This document shows, piece by piece, positions 37,063-48,618 of a stretch of DNA of 64,000 nt. The stretch lies in contig NC_092579.1 of NCBI RefSeq assembly GCF_037975245.1, positions 25,713,166 to 25,777,165 on the forward strand, written 5' to 3'. The position numbers and the translations under genes were made by a program. The notes beneath the pieces are model-generated. The model was given only the letters and a program-made list of their open reading frames with translations, was not told the DNA's origin and did not search any database. Position 1 is the first letter of the stretch. The number at the start of each line of letters is the position of its first letter. Source of the DNA: Apostichopus japonicus (taxonomy: Eukaryota > Echinodermata > Holothuroidea > Aspidochirotida > Stichopodidae).

Positions 37063-37502
37063 GGCGAGCCATATGGGACAAACATCGCAAAATATATCCT
37101 TGTATTAATACGATACAAATTTATATGCGTATTAATTTCAAACGTATACGCTGTACATATTGACAGTTTCGAGAGTTATCACATTGTAGCTTCGCCAGTG
37201 CAATAAATGTGAGATTGCAAAGTAAGTCTCTATTGACTATAAACACCCGAGGCCAAACGTTCTTGATCTAGACAACAGCATGATTTAATACGTGTATAAA
37301 TTCGAATTAAAACGTGTATATATTTGAATTAATACATGTATATTTTCGAATTAATACATGTTTATATTGGAATTAATACAGGAATATATTTAAGCCTTAT
37401 GATTGGCTAATAATATATACGCATATATTTGAATGAATATGCTAAATATATTCAAATTAATACGCAGATATATTATGGGGTGTTTGTCCCACATGGCTTG
37501 CC
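37063..37502. mobile_element. 440-bp AT-rich foldback MITE
   Basis: The left arm GGCGAGCCATATGGGACAAA matches the inverted right arm (GGCAAGCCATGTGGGACAAA read on the other strand). Between them, (A)ATTAATACRTGTATAT-type units repeat about every 20 bp and are themselves partly palindromic. No clear target duplication was found, so the superfamily is unknown. Confidence 0.65.
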
Positions 37503-38448
37503 ATACACGTAAAGCATTTATACAGCACAACTAAGAAAAATCTGTTACTTACATAATAAGAATGTTGCATTTTTGGATATTTGAACTGGTTAAGCTTAAC
37601 ATGTTTAGGCATTTACAGGATCTATAAATAATGTGAGAGGCTCATTCAAGTATTTTAAGCAGTACAGTCTGTTTTTTTTTTGTTTTTTTTTGTGACTTCA
37701 AAAGACCAATCACTTTCCTAAATGGATAAATGCAATGTCACTGAGAAGTGAGTTCAAACAAGACATAATCTAGTGATTCATTGACTGATGTTTAACTGCA
37801 GATGACTTTTCAAATGTATCAAAACAAGAATGGTGTGGGAGTTTGGAATGACTGTAACATACATACATTTGTATTTATTATCTTTATTCTACATACAATC
37901 TATGATCACATAGATTTCTTAACTATTGGCAAGTAATATTTATATGTTCTCTAGTTACCCTATCAGGTTACCTTACTCCTTATTAAAATACTGTATACAA
38001 GTGACTGTTCCTTCTCAACAGCTTTTTGTTATTTGAAAGAAATGCATATTTAAAAATGTGTGGTAAAATTTGTTGGTTTTTAATTCATTTTGGATAGAAT
38101 GGCACAGGTTTGTTAAGGTAACTAGTCTTTGATTAATATTTGTTAACATAGCAAGAAATAGCATCAGGGATAAATTATAGAAAAGTTTGGGTCATATTCT
38201 CTTCAGATAATTCTCTGATGTTTCCACCACCTACGTACAAATTAAGCAATTGTAATTTGAAAACTGACTTGTTTCCTCATTTCTCCTTCTTTCCTTCTTT
38301 CCTTCTAATTTCTGTTTTCTGTTCACTTACTTGTCCTTGCAAAGGAATGTTAGTTTATCCATTTCTATCTTTATAAATCAATTAAAGCATCAAAATATAT
38401 TTGTGTTCTTTCTTCTAATGTATGCATGTTTTCTTCTTTACACTGCAG

Positions 38449-38569
38449 ACCCAAAGGATGGCATCGTTGTGTTTCGGCCACTGACAGTCATGACCCCTCT
38501 GTGACCATCGGCACATATGTGATTCCTAACCATTACAGAGAAAATGATTCTTGTAACACAAGAAGATGA
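38449..38569 (+). CDS. SLC5-like alternative terminal exon 14b
   Basis: The acceptor (CTTTACACTGCAG, with a CTAAT branch-like sequence upstream) takes the same phase-2 exon 13 donor and gives R-PKGWHRCVSATDSHDPSV, continuing to NDSCNTRR and a TGA stop at 38567-38569. Like exon 14a it begins R-P-K, but the rest is unrelated. The strong acceptor, correct phase and 39-residue open tail support an alternative last exon. Without transcript data it could also be a chance open frame. Confidence 0.55.
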
Positions 38570-39948
38570 ACCTCAGTGGAAGGAATTCATTCTGTGCATC
38601 TACAAAGGAGTGAAGACCATAACTTTTATAGTGAGAAATAGGATGGAAATTAATATGTAAAGAGTAAAGAAAGGTGTAAAGGGCTGGACTTAAAATAGGC
38701 AGAAAAACTGACAGTTAAGGTGTAAAGGGCTGGACTTAAAATAGGCAGAAAAACTGACAGTTAAGGTGTAAAGGGCTGGACTTAAAATAGGCTGACAAAC
38801 TGACAATTTGTAGAGGTTTCCATCTGCAACAACACTGATGGTAGATTGGACGGAAGGAAGTATTCTCTGTCAGTGCCAACAGTAAGGCAGATTATTTGGT
38901 GTTCTAACAACTTGTTGCCAGGAAAAGGATTGATCCTGGTTCCAGTGCTAGCTTTGTTCCTGCACCGGGTGTTACTTTAATATATCTGTCATCATGCCTT
39001 CATGTCATCATTTAATATATCTGTCATCATACAGGAAGTACATGGATTTGCATTAATGAGAGGAATTGGTGTTACAAGACAGAAGTGTCATGTTATAACA
39101 AACCAATATTTTACACTTTGAAGACATAAAGGTAAGCTGTCTGAAAAGTAGTTGCAAAATCTTCACTGGAAATTTACAGATATTTGGTTTGCAGTTATTT
39201 GGAATTCCTCCATAGTTTCTTACTGGTCAGCTTCCAAAGGAAACAGAAAATTATGATGTAAGGAAAACAGACAATATGTTACTTAAGTTCTTCAGAGTCA
39301 TTTTATAACTGGGCGAAGCATCTATTTTCAAGAAGTGGAAAAGTGCTCTGGTACATGGAGCTTCGTCTGAAGAAAAAGGTTGTACTTTGAGAAAGTATCA
39401 TCCAAGTTTTGTTGTAGTGTCACATTTCTAGTAAGAGTAAGATTCATATTAGGATTCAGCTAGATTAAATGGCTGTCTGGACTCTTTATTTTTTTAATTT
39501 TGTAAGTGAAATATGTTATAAGGTGTTCCTATCATGCCTAGTAAAGAGGCAAAGAGAGTGCAAAATGTGGGACTTGTTGGTAGACATTTTGTGGCACAAA
39601 AGTTTCAAACTTTGCCAAAATTATCCCAGATTACAACTATCACAGACTGATACCATGGGGGAAAATATGGATTTGATTTCCTTATAGTATGATATTATTT
39701 CTGGAACTGTTATGCTGTGGCAATGTAGCAGCCTAAATGCAGTGATTAGAGAAATATTCTTTCACATCTTCCTGAAATTTGTAAATGTAGGATGTGTTTA
39801 GATTGACTTTACCAGCGAAACTCAAAATGTCTCCTTCATATGTATATAATTAACTTCTATAGTGAATAGGAATATGAACTCTTTTCACAGCATACACTTT
39901 CAATTAAACAATCTTCGATGGTAGTATTAAATCTGTTATTTGGAATAT
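38570..39948 (+). other. Probable 3' UTR of the exon 14b isoform, with a 46-bp triplication
   Basis: No gene is recognised. The sequence follows the 14b stop and contains three tandem 46-bp units at 38674-38808 (GTGTAAAGGGCTGGACTTAA and so on), the first two nearly identical. Short open frames here, such as 39469-39687, show no family features. An ATTAAA at 39903-39908 is the first plausible poly(A) hexamer I see; AATAAA occurs twice at 40158-40172 inside the retroelement relic. Confidence 0.35.
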
Positions 39949-40211
39949 ATTTCAGCCTTTGTCTTGAACCAATCAACATGTTTTTGGGTTTTATTACTAT
40001 TTATAAACATTTTAATTTTCTTGCCCCATTTGCAAACATCCATATCCTGATTAATTTTGGTATTTAAATCATCTACAGACTTGCCTATCATATGAAATGT
40101 TCATTTATCTGCATACATATCTGCCAAGCAATGATTAATACTTTGACCCATGTTATTAATAAACAAAATAAAGAGTAACAGGCCCAGAATTGACCCCTGT
40201 GGCGTCCCACA
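39949..40211 (-). pseudogene. Non-LTR retrotransposon reverse transcriptase relic
   Basis: The - strand reads CGTPQGSILGLLLFILFINN, then a catalytic box decayed from YADD to YADK directly followed by a stop codon, then VDDLNTKINQDMDVCKWGKK and MFINSNKTQKH. This is the order of the RT palm and thumb in jockey/RTE-like elements (GxPQGS, YADD, a helical linker with W, N-x-x-KT). It is truncated on both sides, and its upstream (N-terminal) side is replaced by the 39-bp satellite. Confidence 0.85.
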
Positions 40212-41512
40212 TGTTACTGCCAGTAAAGAGAAAAGCACACCATTAGCACATGTTACTGGCAGTAAAGAGGACAGCACACCATTAACACATGTTACTGGCA
40301 GTAAGGAGGAAAGCACACCATTAACACATGTTACTGGCAGTAAGGAGGAAAGCACACCATTAACACATGTTACTGGCAGTAAGGAGGAAAGCACTTCATT
40401 AACACGTGTTACTGGCAGTAAGGAGGAAAGCACACCATGAACAATATGTTACTGGCAGTAAGGAGGAAAGCACACCATTAACACATGTTACTGGCAGTAA
40501 GGAGGAAAGCACACCATTAACACATGTTACTGGCATTAAGGAGGAAAGCACACTATTAACACATGTTACTGGCAGTAAGGAGGACAGCACACCATTAACA
40601 CATGTGACTGGCATTAAGGAGGAAAGCACACTATTAACACATGTTACTGGCAGTAAGGAGGACAGCACACCATTAACACATGTTACTGGCAGTAAGGAAG
40701 AAAGCACACCATTAACACATGTTACTGGCTGTAAGGAGGAAAGCACACCATTAACACATGTTACTGGCAGTAAGGAGGACAGCACACCGTTAACACATGT
40801 ACTGGCAGTAAGGAGGAAAGCACACCATTAACACATGTTACTGACAGTAAAGAGGACAGCACACCATTAACACATGTTACTGGCAGTAAGGAGGAAAGCA
40901 CACCATTAACACATGTACTGGCAGTAAGGAGGAAAGCACACCATTAACACATGTTACTGGCTGTAAGGAGGAAAGCACACCATTAACACATGTTACTGGC
41001 AGTAAGGAGGACAGCACACCGTTAACACATGTACTGGCAGTAAGGAGGAAAGCACAACATTAACACATGATACTGGCAGTAAGGAGGAAAGCACACCATG
41101 AACACAGGTTACTGGCAGTAAAGAGGACAGCACACCATTAACACATGTAACTGGCAGTAAGGAGGAAAGCACGTGTACACCATTAACACATGTTACTGGC
41201 AGTAAGGAGGACAGCACACCATTAACACATGTTACTGGCAGTGAGGAGGAAACACACTATTAACACATGTTACTGGGAGTAAGGGGGACAGCACACCACA
41301 CCATTAACACATGTAACTGGCAGTAAGGAGGAAAGCACACTATTAACACATGTTACTGGCAGTAAGGAGGAAAGCACACCATTAACACATGTTACTGGCT
41401 GTACTAGGGAGGAAAGCACACCATTAACACATGTTACTGGCTGTACTAGGGAGGAAAGCACACCATTAACACATGTTACTGGCAGTATGGAGGAAAGCAC
41501 ACCATGATTGGT
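40209..41512 (+). repeat. 39-bp satellite, about 33 copies
   Basis: Units begin ACATGTTACTGGCAGTAAGG and continue AGGAAAGCACACCATTAAC. Variation is mostly single bases plus occasional 1-2 bp deletions (ACATGTACTGGC). As 39 is divisible by three, open frames of up to about 140 codons exist on both strands (13-residue period, for instance TGSKEESTPLTHV); none looks like a gene. The array abuts the RT relic at its GTPQG motif. Confidence 0.95.
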
Positions 41513-43824
41513 CAATTGTGTCAGCAGCCAGTGTCTTTAACCTCTGTATTATATCAAACTGATTCGAAAATCATCTGCAGGTTTTTGAGATTTGCGGAAT
41601 AGTGCCGGAGCCTCCACATTTCCTTGGTTTGTACGAAATACTCGTCTAAATTTTAATATAACCATGCTTTGCGGGATTTTGTTTAGGCAAATGTTGTCAG
41701 CTTTTACAACCTGATCTTTAATCTTTAACTTCAGCTAGAAGTCTGTCTTACAGATACAATGGAAATTAGATCAACTAATAGCTCGGCGTTTTTTTTTATT
41801 TTTGGGGGTTAAGTTTATAAACATGAGGGCTGGTGAGGCGGGTGTTAACGTTACAGACAGACACCGCCTACGTGCTGTTTACTCGAATCATCGGGGATAA
41901 AATCATCTATCATCGATGAGGCATGTGTGTGCAAGGTATAGGCCTATATAAAGTCACTGCAAGTACTAAACACAGTCGTAAGAGGTCGAAACTAAAGGAG
42001 GAGAATGAACCAACTGTGGCGCAAGAATTATTCAGACAACCATAAGCGTGTGGATCGTGAACCACGAAGGTTCAACGTTACATGAAAACCTAACATTCAT
42101 CACAAAAGCTCAAGCTTTCGAAGCATTTCCGTTTAATTGAATGACTTTGCATCACACTTTTCTGCACCCATTTGAACAATTCTATATATAGCCTACTATA
42201 ATCGCTGGGCCGGTTATTCACCTTCTACAGGACCGACGGAGAAGGGAGCTGAGGTGTGGATTTATCCGTCAATTTTTTTTGCCATGTCTAAACATGTGTA
42301 ATAATATCCCAGGCTGCTGTAATCATCGAAAATTCGAGTCAACATAACAAGTATATGTGACTACATAGCACATTGGTATACCGACGTAAAAGCAATGCCC
42401 GGTTTCATTTCTACGAGGAAATTGACAGCTAGCTAACCGTCAAATTATCATTTTGTGTTTTGTCATAGGCCTACCAAAGTCCTTGGAAATTTTGGCATTT
42501 TCCTTAAAACTTTCTATAAAAGGTCGAAAGTTTGAGGAAAACACCAAAATCCATCAACAGTTTATTTGGACCTTTCGTTATACCTCATACACTCTCCTAC
42601 TTTATTGAGTACCACCTAATTATATCATTATCCCGAGGTTACAAGAAAGTTAATATTTTGAGATTTAAATAGTCTGTTGAACTTTTAAAAACGTTACAAT
42701 TTCAAGGAATAAATCGAAATATTTGGGAGATATCAGGATTGAAGTTTGTGTCATGATTGTGTCATTTTGTCAGGTCATGATGACAAAGTGTTGCCAGGAG
42801 GTGAAAACATGGCTTGTCCCTCAATTATTCTTCTTTCTTCTTTTTTTTCCCCCTTTTTTTCCATTTTCAAGCTGAATTTACACCTTGACACTGAAAAAAT
42901 TGAAAGCATATCTTATTAGGCTCATGCTCAGAAAGTCAACATGTTCGATCCACCATTATTTTGGGAAGCCCAACTTTATAACGGAAAGTAGGTACTGCAA
43001 TAAATAATAAGTCTATAAAAATCAATGCAAATGAGAATCGGTCTGTAATATTTTGATTTGTTCAAGCTATCACCTTTGTCTGTCAGAGAACTTTTAAGTT
43101 GATATTCCCCTGCAGGGTGGAATAAATATGTTCTTACCTTATAGGGGGTATGTTGTTTATATGTATCACATAGACACCTGATGATGGTTGGATGTGGTTT
43201 TGCTACCTTAAGTAAGACTCTTCTAAGAAGGGTATGTACAGATATCATAAGAGAATTATATTGTATACAAGCATTAACAGATGCCGGTAGCAGCGGCGAA
43301 TAAGGTATAGGAGGCTAAAATTTTATGGAACAGCCATATGCGAATGAAGGATCTTGTGAAGCAGGGGGCATTCCCGCACTCCCTTGCGCACGCCATTGGC
43401 TTTTAGTGCTGTTGCCAGATAATGGTATCGCTTGGAACCACATCGTGACCGGGTTTGCGTTACTTTTACCAAACAAACGTAATACAAAACATAACTGGAT
43501 CTATCCACTAACAATTAACGAATTGTCAACGAATTTAATTTATAGTCTTCTATTTTTTCTCATTTGAAACCCATGAAAGGGGTTTTCTTATATAATCGTC
43601 CCTGGTCCTACCGAGGAGATACCATTACACGGTGCATTTCCAGGGACCTTAAGTTTCCTCGAAGTGGTCAAGTTTGATTTCCCAGATTGCGAAAAAATAG
43701 CAAAGTTTATTTTACAGCAAATGATAATAATGGATGCAAATGTGTATCACATACGTATCTCAGGTAGGAGGATATTAATGTCCATGTGCTTAATTTCTTT
43801 TCTTTGCGTAAACATCTTGTCGTA
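41513..43824. other. No gene recognised
   Basis: Mixed sequence with scattered short open frames in all frames and no domain. A poly-pyrimidine stretch occurs at about 42830-42860. Around 43590-43640 a short palindrome-like segment (TCCCTGG to CCAGGGA) encloses GAGGAGATACCATTACACGG; I could not match it to a known RNA. Confidence 0.3.
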
Positions 43825-44838
43825 CACTGAAAACTTAAATTGGTTCACAGACTAACATAACCTTAGTCCATCTGGTGCCTCTCCCGACTAACATAGCCTT
43901 AGTCAGTTGCTATACCGACTAATTTATTCCTTAGTCAGTTGGATTTCTTAGTCGGTCATCTTAGTCCGTCAGCTTAGTCGATCAACAATTTCTTAGTCGT
44001 TAAATGTATATTAGTCAGTTACATTAGTTGGTGACATTAGTCGGTCTTTACCGACTAATTTATATGAGCCACCGACTAGTTTATAGCAGGTTTTACATTA
44101 GTCAGGATGGTGCCTCTCCCGACTAACCTTTCTTAGTCGGTATCGACTGACTAGTTGCACTGACTAGAATCACTGAAAGAATTAAACCCGACTAGTTTCA
44201 CTGACTAGCATCACTGAAAGAAAAGAGAGCATAAGAAACACAAATAATGTGTACGTTGGCAGTATTTATTTCTGATAAAACTTCTGATGTCTACAAAGGC
44301 TGACTTTCGACAGATAGAGAAGAAATCACTGTAAACAAAAATCTGAAAATATGATTTTATTCCAACAAAGTTAAGACAAGTTAATGGATCAAACATGAAT
44401 CGCAAAAGTATAGCACTGCACAATAATGCAAAGTTGAATCTTGGGCAAGGGTTCCTCATGACTTTCGTTTTAAAGTGGTACCCCAAATCGACACCAGTTA
44501 AGTCTTCACGAACAAAGAGTGTTTCTCTTAACTACAAATGGCCTCCCACTTGTCTTCAGGAAGCCAAAATCTGCACCATTATTGACCTGTGAACAGAAAA
44601 TATGATATACGTGTAAGCACAGATACAGATATAGCACATGATAACTCACATTATCATAAACATACATTTACATTAAAATTTTATAACATATTGGGAGGTA
44701 TACATTTAAATCTAGGTCCCTCAAATTATAAGCCAGGAATAGCAGCTTTACCAAATAATTATTAGCTTTGCACAGCATAACACCAAGTTATTTTTCAAAG
44801 CTTAATAATTATGTTAATCATGTTAATAATGATCCCAA

Positions 44839-46380
44839 TAGACCGGGAGCCCAGAGGGTTTGGTTAGCTGGGAAGGTAACCAATTGCCTTGTACATCACA
44901 ATGTTCACAGTGCATTCCTGTATATGAAACCAGACGACTGGCAAACGGACTGTGGTGGGTGTGGCTGGGAGAGCAATTTTAAAGTCACCTAATAGCTAAC
45001 CTAGATCAGTTTTCATGGTAACACATCAAAGTAAGTACAATATGTCAGGTATGGCCCCAAGAGCAACAAATGGCCATTGCCAGTAATAATTGGTGGTGGG
45101 GTACCCCTGCCAGTGATCTATAATTGACCCCTCAAGGCTGACCTAGGTCAGCTCATGAGGTAACCACTTGAAACCTACTGGAAAATGTTGGTTAGGGCTT
45201 CAGATACAACTGACGGGCATTGCCAGTATTTTTTATTGGTGGGGTACCCCTGCCAGTAGACCCCCAAAATGCCCATCCCCCATTGACCTAGATGAGCTCA
45301 TGATGTAACCAGTTGCAAACTACTGGAAAATGGTATCACTTCATATGTAAGGGATGGGAATTTCCAGTAATTTATATTGGGGGGGGTACCCCTGCCAGTA
45401 GACCCCCAAAATGCCCATTCCCTCATTGACCTAGGTCAGCTCATGAGATAACCAGTTGAAAAATTACTGGAAAATGATAGGTATCACTTCATATGTAAGG
45501 GATGGGCATTTCCAGTCATTTACATTGGTGGGGTAACCCTGCCAGTAGACCCCCAAAATGCCCATCCCCATTGACCTAGATTAGCTCATGAGGTAACCAG
45601 TTGAAAACTACTGTAAAATGATTGGCAGGACTCTATATATATGTAAGGGATGGGCATTTCCAGTAATTTATATTAGTGGGGTACCCCTGCCAGTAGACCC
45701 CCAAAAAGCCCCCCCCCCCCCCTCATTGATCTAGGTCAGCTCATGATTTAACCAGTTGAAAACTACTGGAAAATTATTGACAGGATTCTATATGTAAGGG
45801 ATGGGCGGACTCTGGCAGTGGTGGCCCACCAATAAAAAATACTGGAAATGCCCATCCTTACATATAAAGTGATACTGTACCTATCATTTTCCTGTAGGTT
45901 TCAACTGGTCAAATCATGAACTCACCTAGGTCAATGAGGGGATGGGCATATTGGGGGTCTACTGGCAGGGGTACCCCACCAATAAAAATTACTGGCAATG
46001 CCCATCCCTTGTATCTGAAGTCCTAACCAACATTTTCCAGTAGGTTTCAAGTGGTTACCTAATGAGCTGACCTAGGTCAGCCGTGAGGGGTCATTTATAG
46101 ATCACTGGCAGGGGTACCCCACCACCAATAATTACTGGCGATGGCCATTTGTTGCTCTTGGGGCTATACCTTACACATTGTTCTTACTTTGATGTGGTTA
46201 CCATGAAAGCTGCTCTAGGTTAGCTATTAGGTGACTTTAAAATTGCTCTCCCAGCCACATCCACCACAGTCGGTTTGCCAGTCGTCAGGTTTCCTATACA
46301 GGAATGCATTGTGAACATTGTGATGTACCAGGCAATTGGTTACCTTCCCAGCTAACCAAACCCTCTGGACTCCCGCTCTA
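44839..46380. repeat. Foldback element with internal tandem units
   Basis: The outer arms are inverted repeats: TAGACCGGGAGCCCAGAGGG at 44839 against TAGAGCGGGAGTCCAGAGGG read leftward from 46380. Similarity continues for several hundred bases (GTTAGCTGGGAAGGTAAC, TGTGGTGGGTGTGGCTGGGA). The left arm holds four to five roughly 125-bp units with GGGGTACCCCTGCCAGTAGA, CCCCCAAAATGCCCATCCCC and GACCTAGGTCAGCTCATGAG; the right arm holds about two, inverted, turning near 45800. No target duplication is apparent. Confidence 0.8.
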
Positions 46381-48359
46381 CAGATCAGTGAAAATTTGAC
46401 CAAACTTATGAAGCTTGCACGTAAATGATATACTAGACTGTTTTTTTTTTAAAACAGGTTATGAAAAGTATCTTAAATATCATTAAACAGTTGGGTACAA
46501 TAGTTAAACTCACTCTTCCATCTTTTTTCTCTATGGTACTTGTTCCTTTGCTTTTTGGACTCTTGGATAAACTCTTTTGTTCTGTGAAGGGTACCATTAT
46601 ATCATCTTAAAACATGTCTTTAAGCCATATAGAACACAGTTCTCCTCTTCTGTTGTTGCCTCCACACTGGTGTCGTACATCACAGGAAAGGTCACCCTTG
46701 ACTTAGATATTTGGCTTTTCAATTCCTGCTGGAAAAAAGAAACAGCAAAGTATTCATCATTTGAAAAAAAAAAATAAATAAAGTTGTCACCACAAAGTTA
46801 TGTGAGATTTGCTTCCACTATAGTCTCAAAAAACAATCCCAAAGTTTGAAGCAGACTGTATAAAGCTGAAAATTTGAACGAGAGTGTCATCACCATTGCA
46901 ACCAGAATCAAATGCCCAGAATACAGAGATAATAAAACATGGGCTAAATCTTTGTTTGTTTTTATGATCTTTAAAAATATAAAATTTTAGAAACAGAAAT
47001 GCACTGAGCCAACTTATTTATAGGCCTAATCGTTTTTGGTTGTTATTTTGCTTGCTCAAATAACAAGCCTGTTTAGACCTAGGCTAGAGGAGAATTAGTA
47101 CTTTGTTACACTAAGTTTGTCTTCGGTCGTTTTGATTTAGTCTTACTAGTAGTACTAAAGTATATAATGGACCGGCGAAGACTAGAGAATACCCAGAGAT
47201 TTAGCAACTGCGTTAAACTGTATCATCTGATCTATTATTTACGCCAATGAGTTTCATTCAATCTAGGATCAAAAAGAGAAAACTAATTAATCTTAACCTT
47301 TAAATTTTGCTACTAAACAGATATGCTTGAATTACAAATAAATGTCAAAAAACATCATAATCTAAGAATCGATGCATATACATATACATAAACAGAATAA
47401 TTTGAATTCGCGCAAGTGAACCCTGCACTACATTGGACAGGAAAAAAAACGTGCAATTTGACCAAACTAAACATACTAAATTTTCCGTTACTTCTACATA
47501 AACTATCAATACAAATACAACAACTTACTCTTTTGGCAGTATACTAAAAGCACATGTTATAATAACTTCAGACTATCAAGCTTTCCTGAGAAAAAACGGT
47601 TAATACTTCTTACAGTAAGCAAGTCGACCGTGAAGGAATGTCGCAATTGTTTCCTAGGCGTGACCGGAAATTAAATACTAAAAAATGATAAATGAAAACG
47701 TTAAATAGAACTGAAGCGTGCATCCTGACTGCTCGCAACATATAATACCGTTGACTAGCCAACATAATTTGTTCAGACTACTGTGACTGTACGTTTGAAG
47801 GTCTAGCCTTGCTTATTCAATATCACAAAGCCTACCCATTTAGATTCACATGGGAAATTACAGGAAATCTTTACCAAATGAGTGTAGACTTCAAATAAAC
47901 TATTGAGCCTTATAGTTCCATCATTTGTTTGGGAATAAATTAGAAGATTATGTGCCACTGTTCAATCTAGCCCAATACACACATAACACATTGTTAATTG
48001 GTGTTTAGAATGCACACTTTAGTGTTGAGAATGCACTGCAGTACCCAGTAGAAGCCTATAGGCTACTCACTGTCATTGCACTTGTGTATTGCGAAACGCC
48101 AACGTGACAACGGTAGCGTTACACTAACCATAATACAGTACTAGTGCCAGTGGCCTAACAATTAACTTTAATTTTACCTTCAAGTTAAAGGAATAACAGG
48201 TAGGCCGATGATGCAGTTAATACCTCCATTCTTCTAAAGACCTTCTTGGGTGATTTACGGTTGAAAGTTGCTTAGAGTGATCGTATGAAACTATGCCAAG
48301 CCCAGCAAGCTGCCGTTGCCTCTCGGTTTCCAAGTTGAAGTGAATCGAATTGGGTTAAA
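46381..48359. other. Interior of the CACTA-like element; no gene recognised
   Basis: AT-rich sequence without open frames longer than about 70 codons and without a domain. If a transposase was ever here, it has been lost. Confidence 0.4.
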
Positions 48360-48618
48360 ATACATTAGTCCGTCGACACCGACTAAGCTACGATTATGGC
48401 GTTAATCGGGTGTCCGTATCGTTCTTAGTCCATGGGTTAAAATACCTTAGTCCGTCGCCACCGACTAAGCTGCGATTATATTTTCCTTAGTCAGTGTAAA
48501 CTAACTAAGAAGCAGCGATGAAACGAAGATTTTTGCTAGTCCGTGTGCATTGACTAACGTTACAGACTAAGTTAACGTTAGTCCGTGGCAATATTGACTA
48601 GTTTATTTTTTCAGTGTA

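Larger units (their letters stand above)
36300..38448 (+). other. Between terminal exons 14a and 14b; AT-rich foldback MITE
   Basis: It contains the 14a 3' UTR and the inverted-repeat element at 37063-37502. No other exon is supported. The last 60 bp form a pyrimidine-rich acceptor for exon 14b. Confidence 0.45.
1725..38569 (+). other. SLC5-family sodium/solute symporter gene (SMCT/SMVT-like), gene span
   Basis: Fourteen exons with GT-AG borders join in one continuous frame: 1725-1917, 3298-3517, 3893-4010, 7316-7383, 12251-12405, 15454-15594, 17485-17570, 19018-19049, 19779-19858, 22949-23121, 24986-25139, 25948-26062, 30811-30950, then either 36197-36299 or 38449-38569. The product is about 590 residues without the first exon, matching the usual 600-650 of SLC5A6/A8/A12. 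Diagnostic stretches are YHAFAGGGQ, TALGGIKAVIWTDVFQ, STVASGLNALAAVT and GSIGGPLLGVFTLGVLYRRA. Family members are plasma-membrane, LeuT-fold, Na+-coupled carriers of monocarboxylates, iodide or vitamins; the substrate cannot be read from this sequence. The start codon is not in the first exon seen, so a 5' exon is missing. I am sure of the family and less sure which vertebrate paralogue is closest. Confidence 0.93.
43825..48616. mobile_element. CACTA-like (EnSpm-type) non-autonomous transposon, 4.8 kb
   Basis: The ends are CACTGAAAACTTAAATTGGT on the left and, inverted on the right, CACTGAAAAAATAAACTAGT, flanked by TA at 43823-43824 and 48617-48618. The first about 400 bp and last about 260 bp are packed with TTAGTC[GC]GT and CCGACTAA motifs in both orientations, the subterminal-repeat layout known for CACTA elements. 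CACTGAAAG also recurs internally at about 44170 and 44211. No transposase frame is seen in the interior, which instead carries a foldback element at 44839-46380. Confidence 0.75.

Noticed and set aside
40101-41515. Open frames of up to 141 codons on both strands with a 13-residue period
   Set aside because: They follow purely from a 39-bp satellite (multiple of three) with few stop triplets; frames occur on both strands and break at each indel.
43590-43645. Segment with GAGATACCATTACACGG resembling the 5' part of U1 snRNA
   Set aside because: Only a short match; the 5' splice-site-recognition sequence and later stem-loops are absent.
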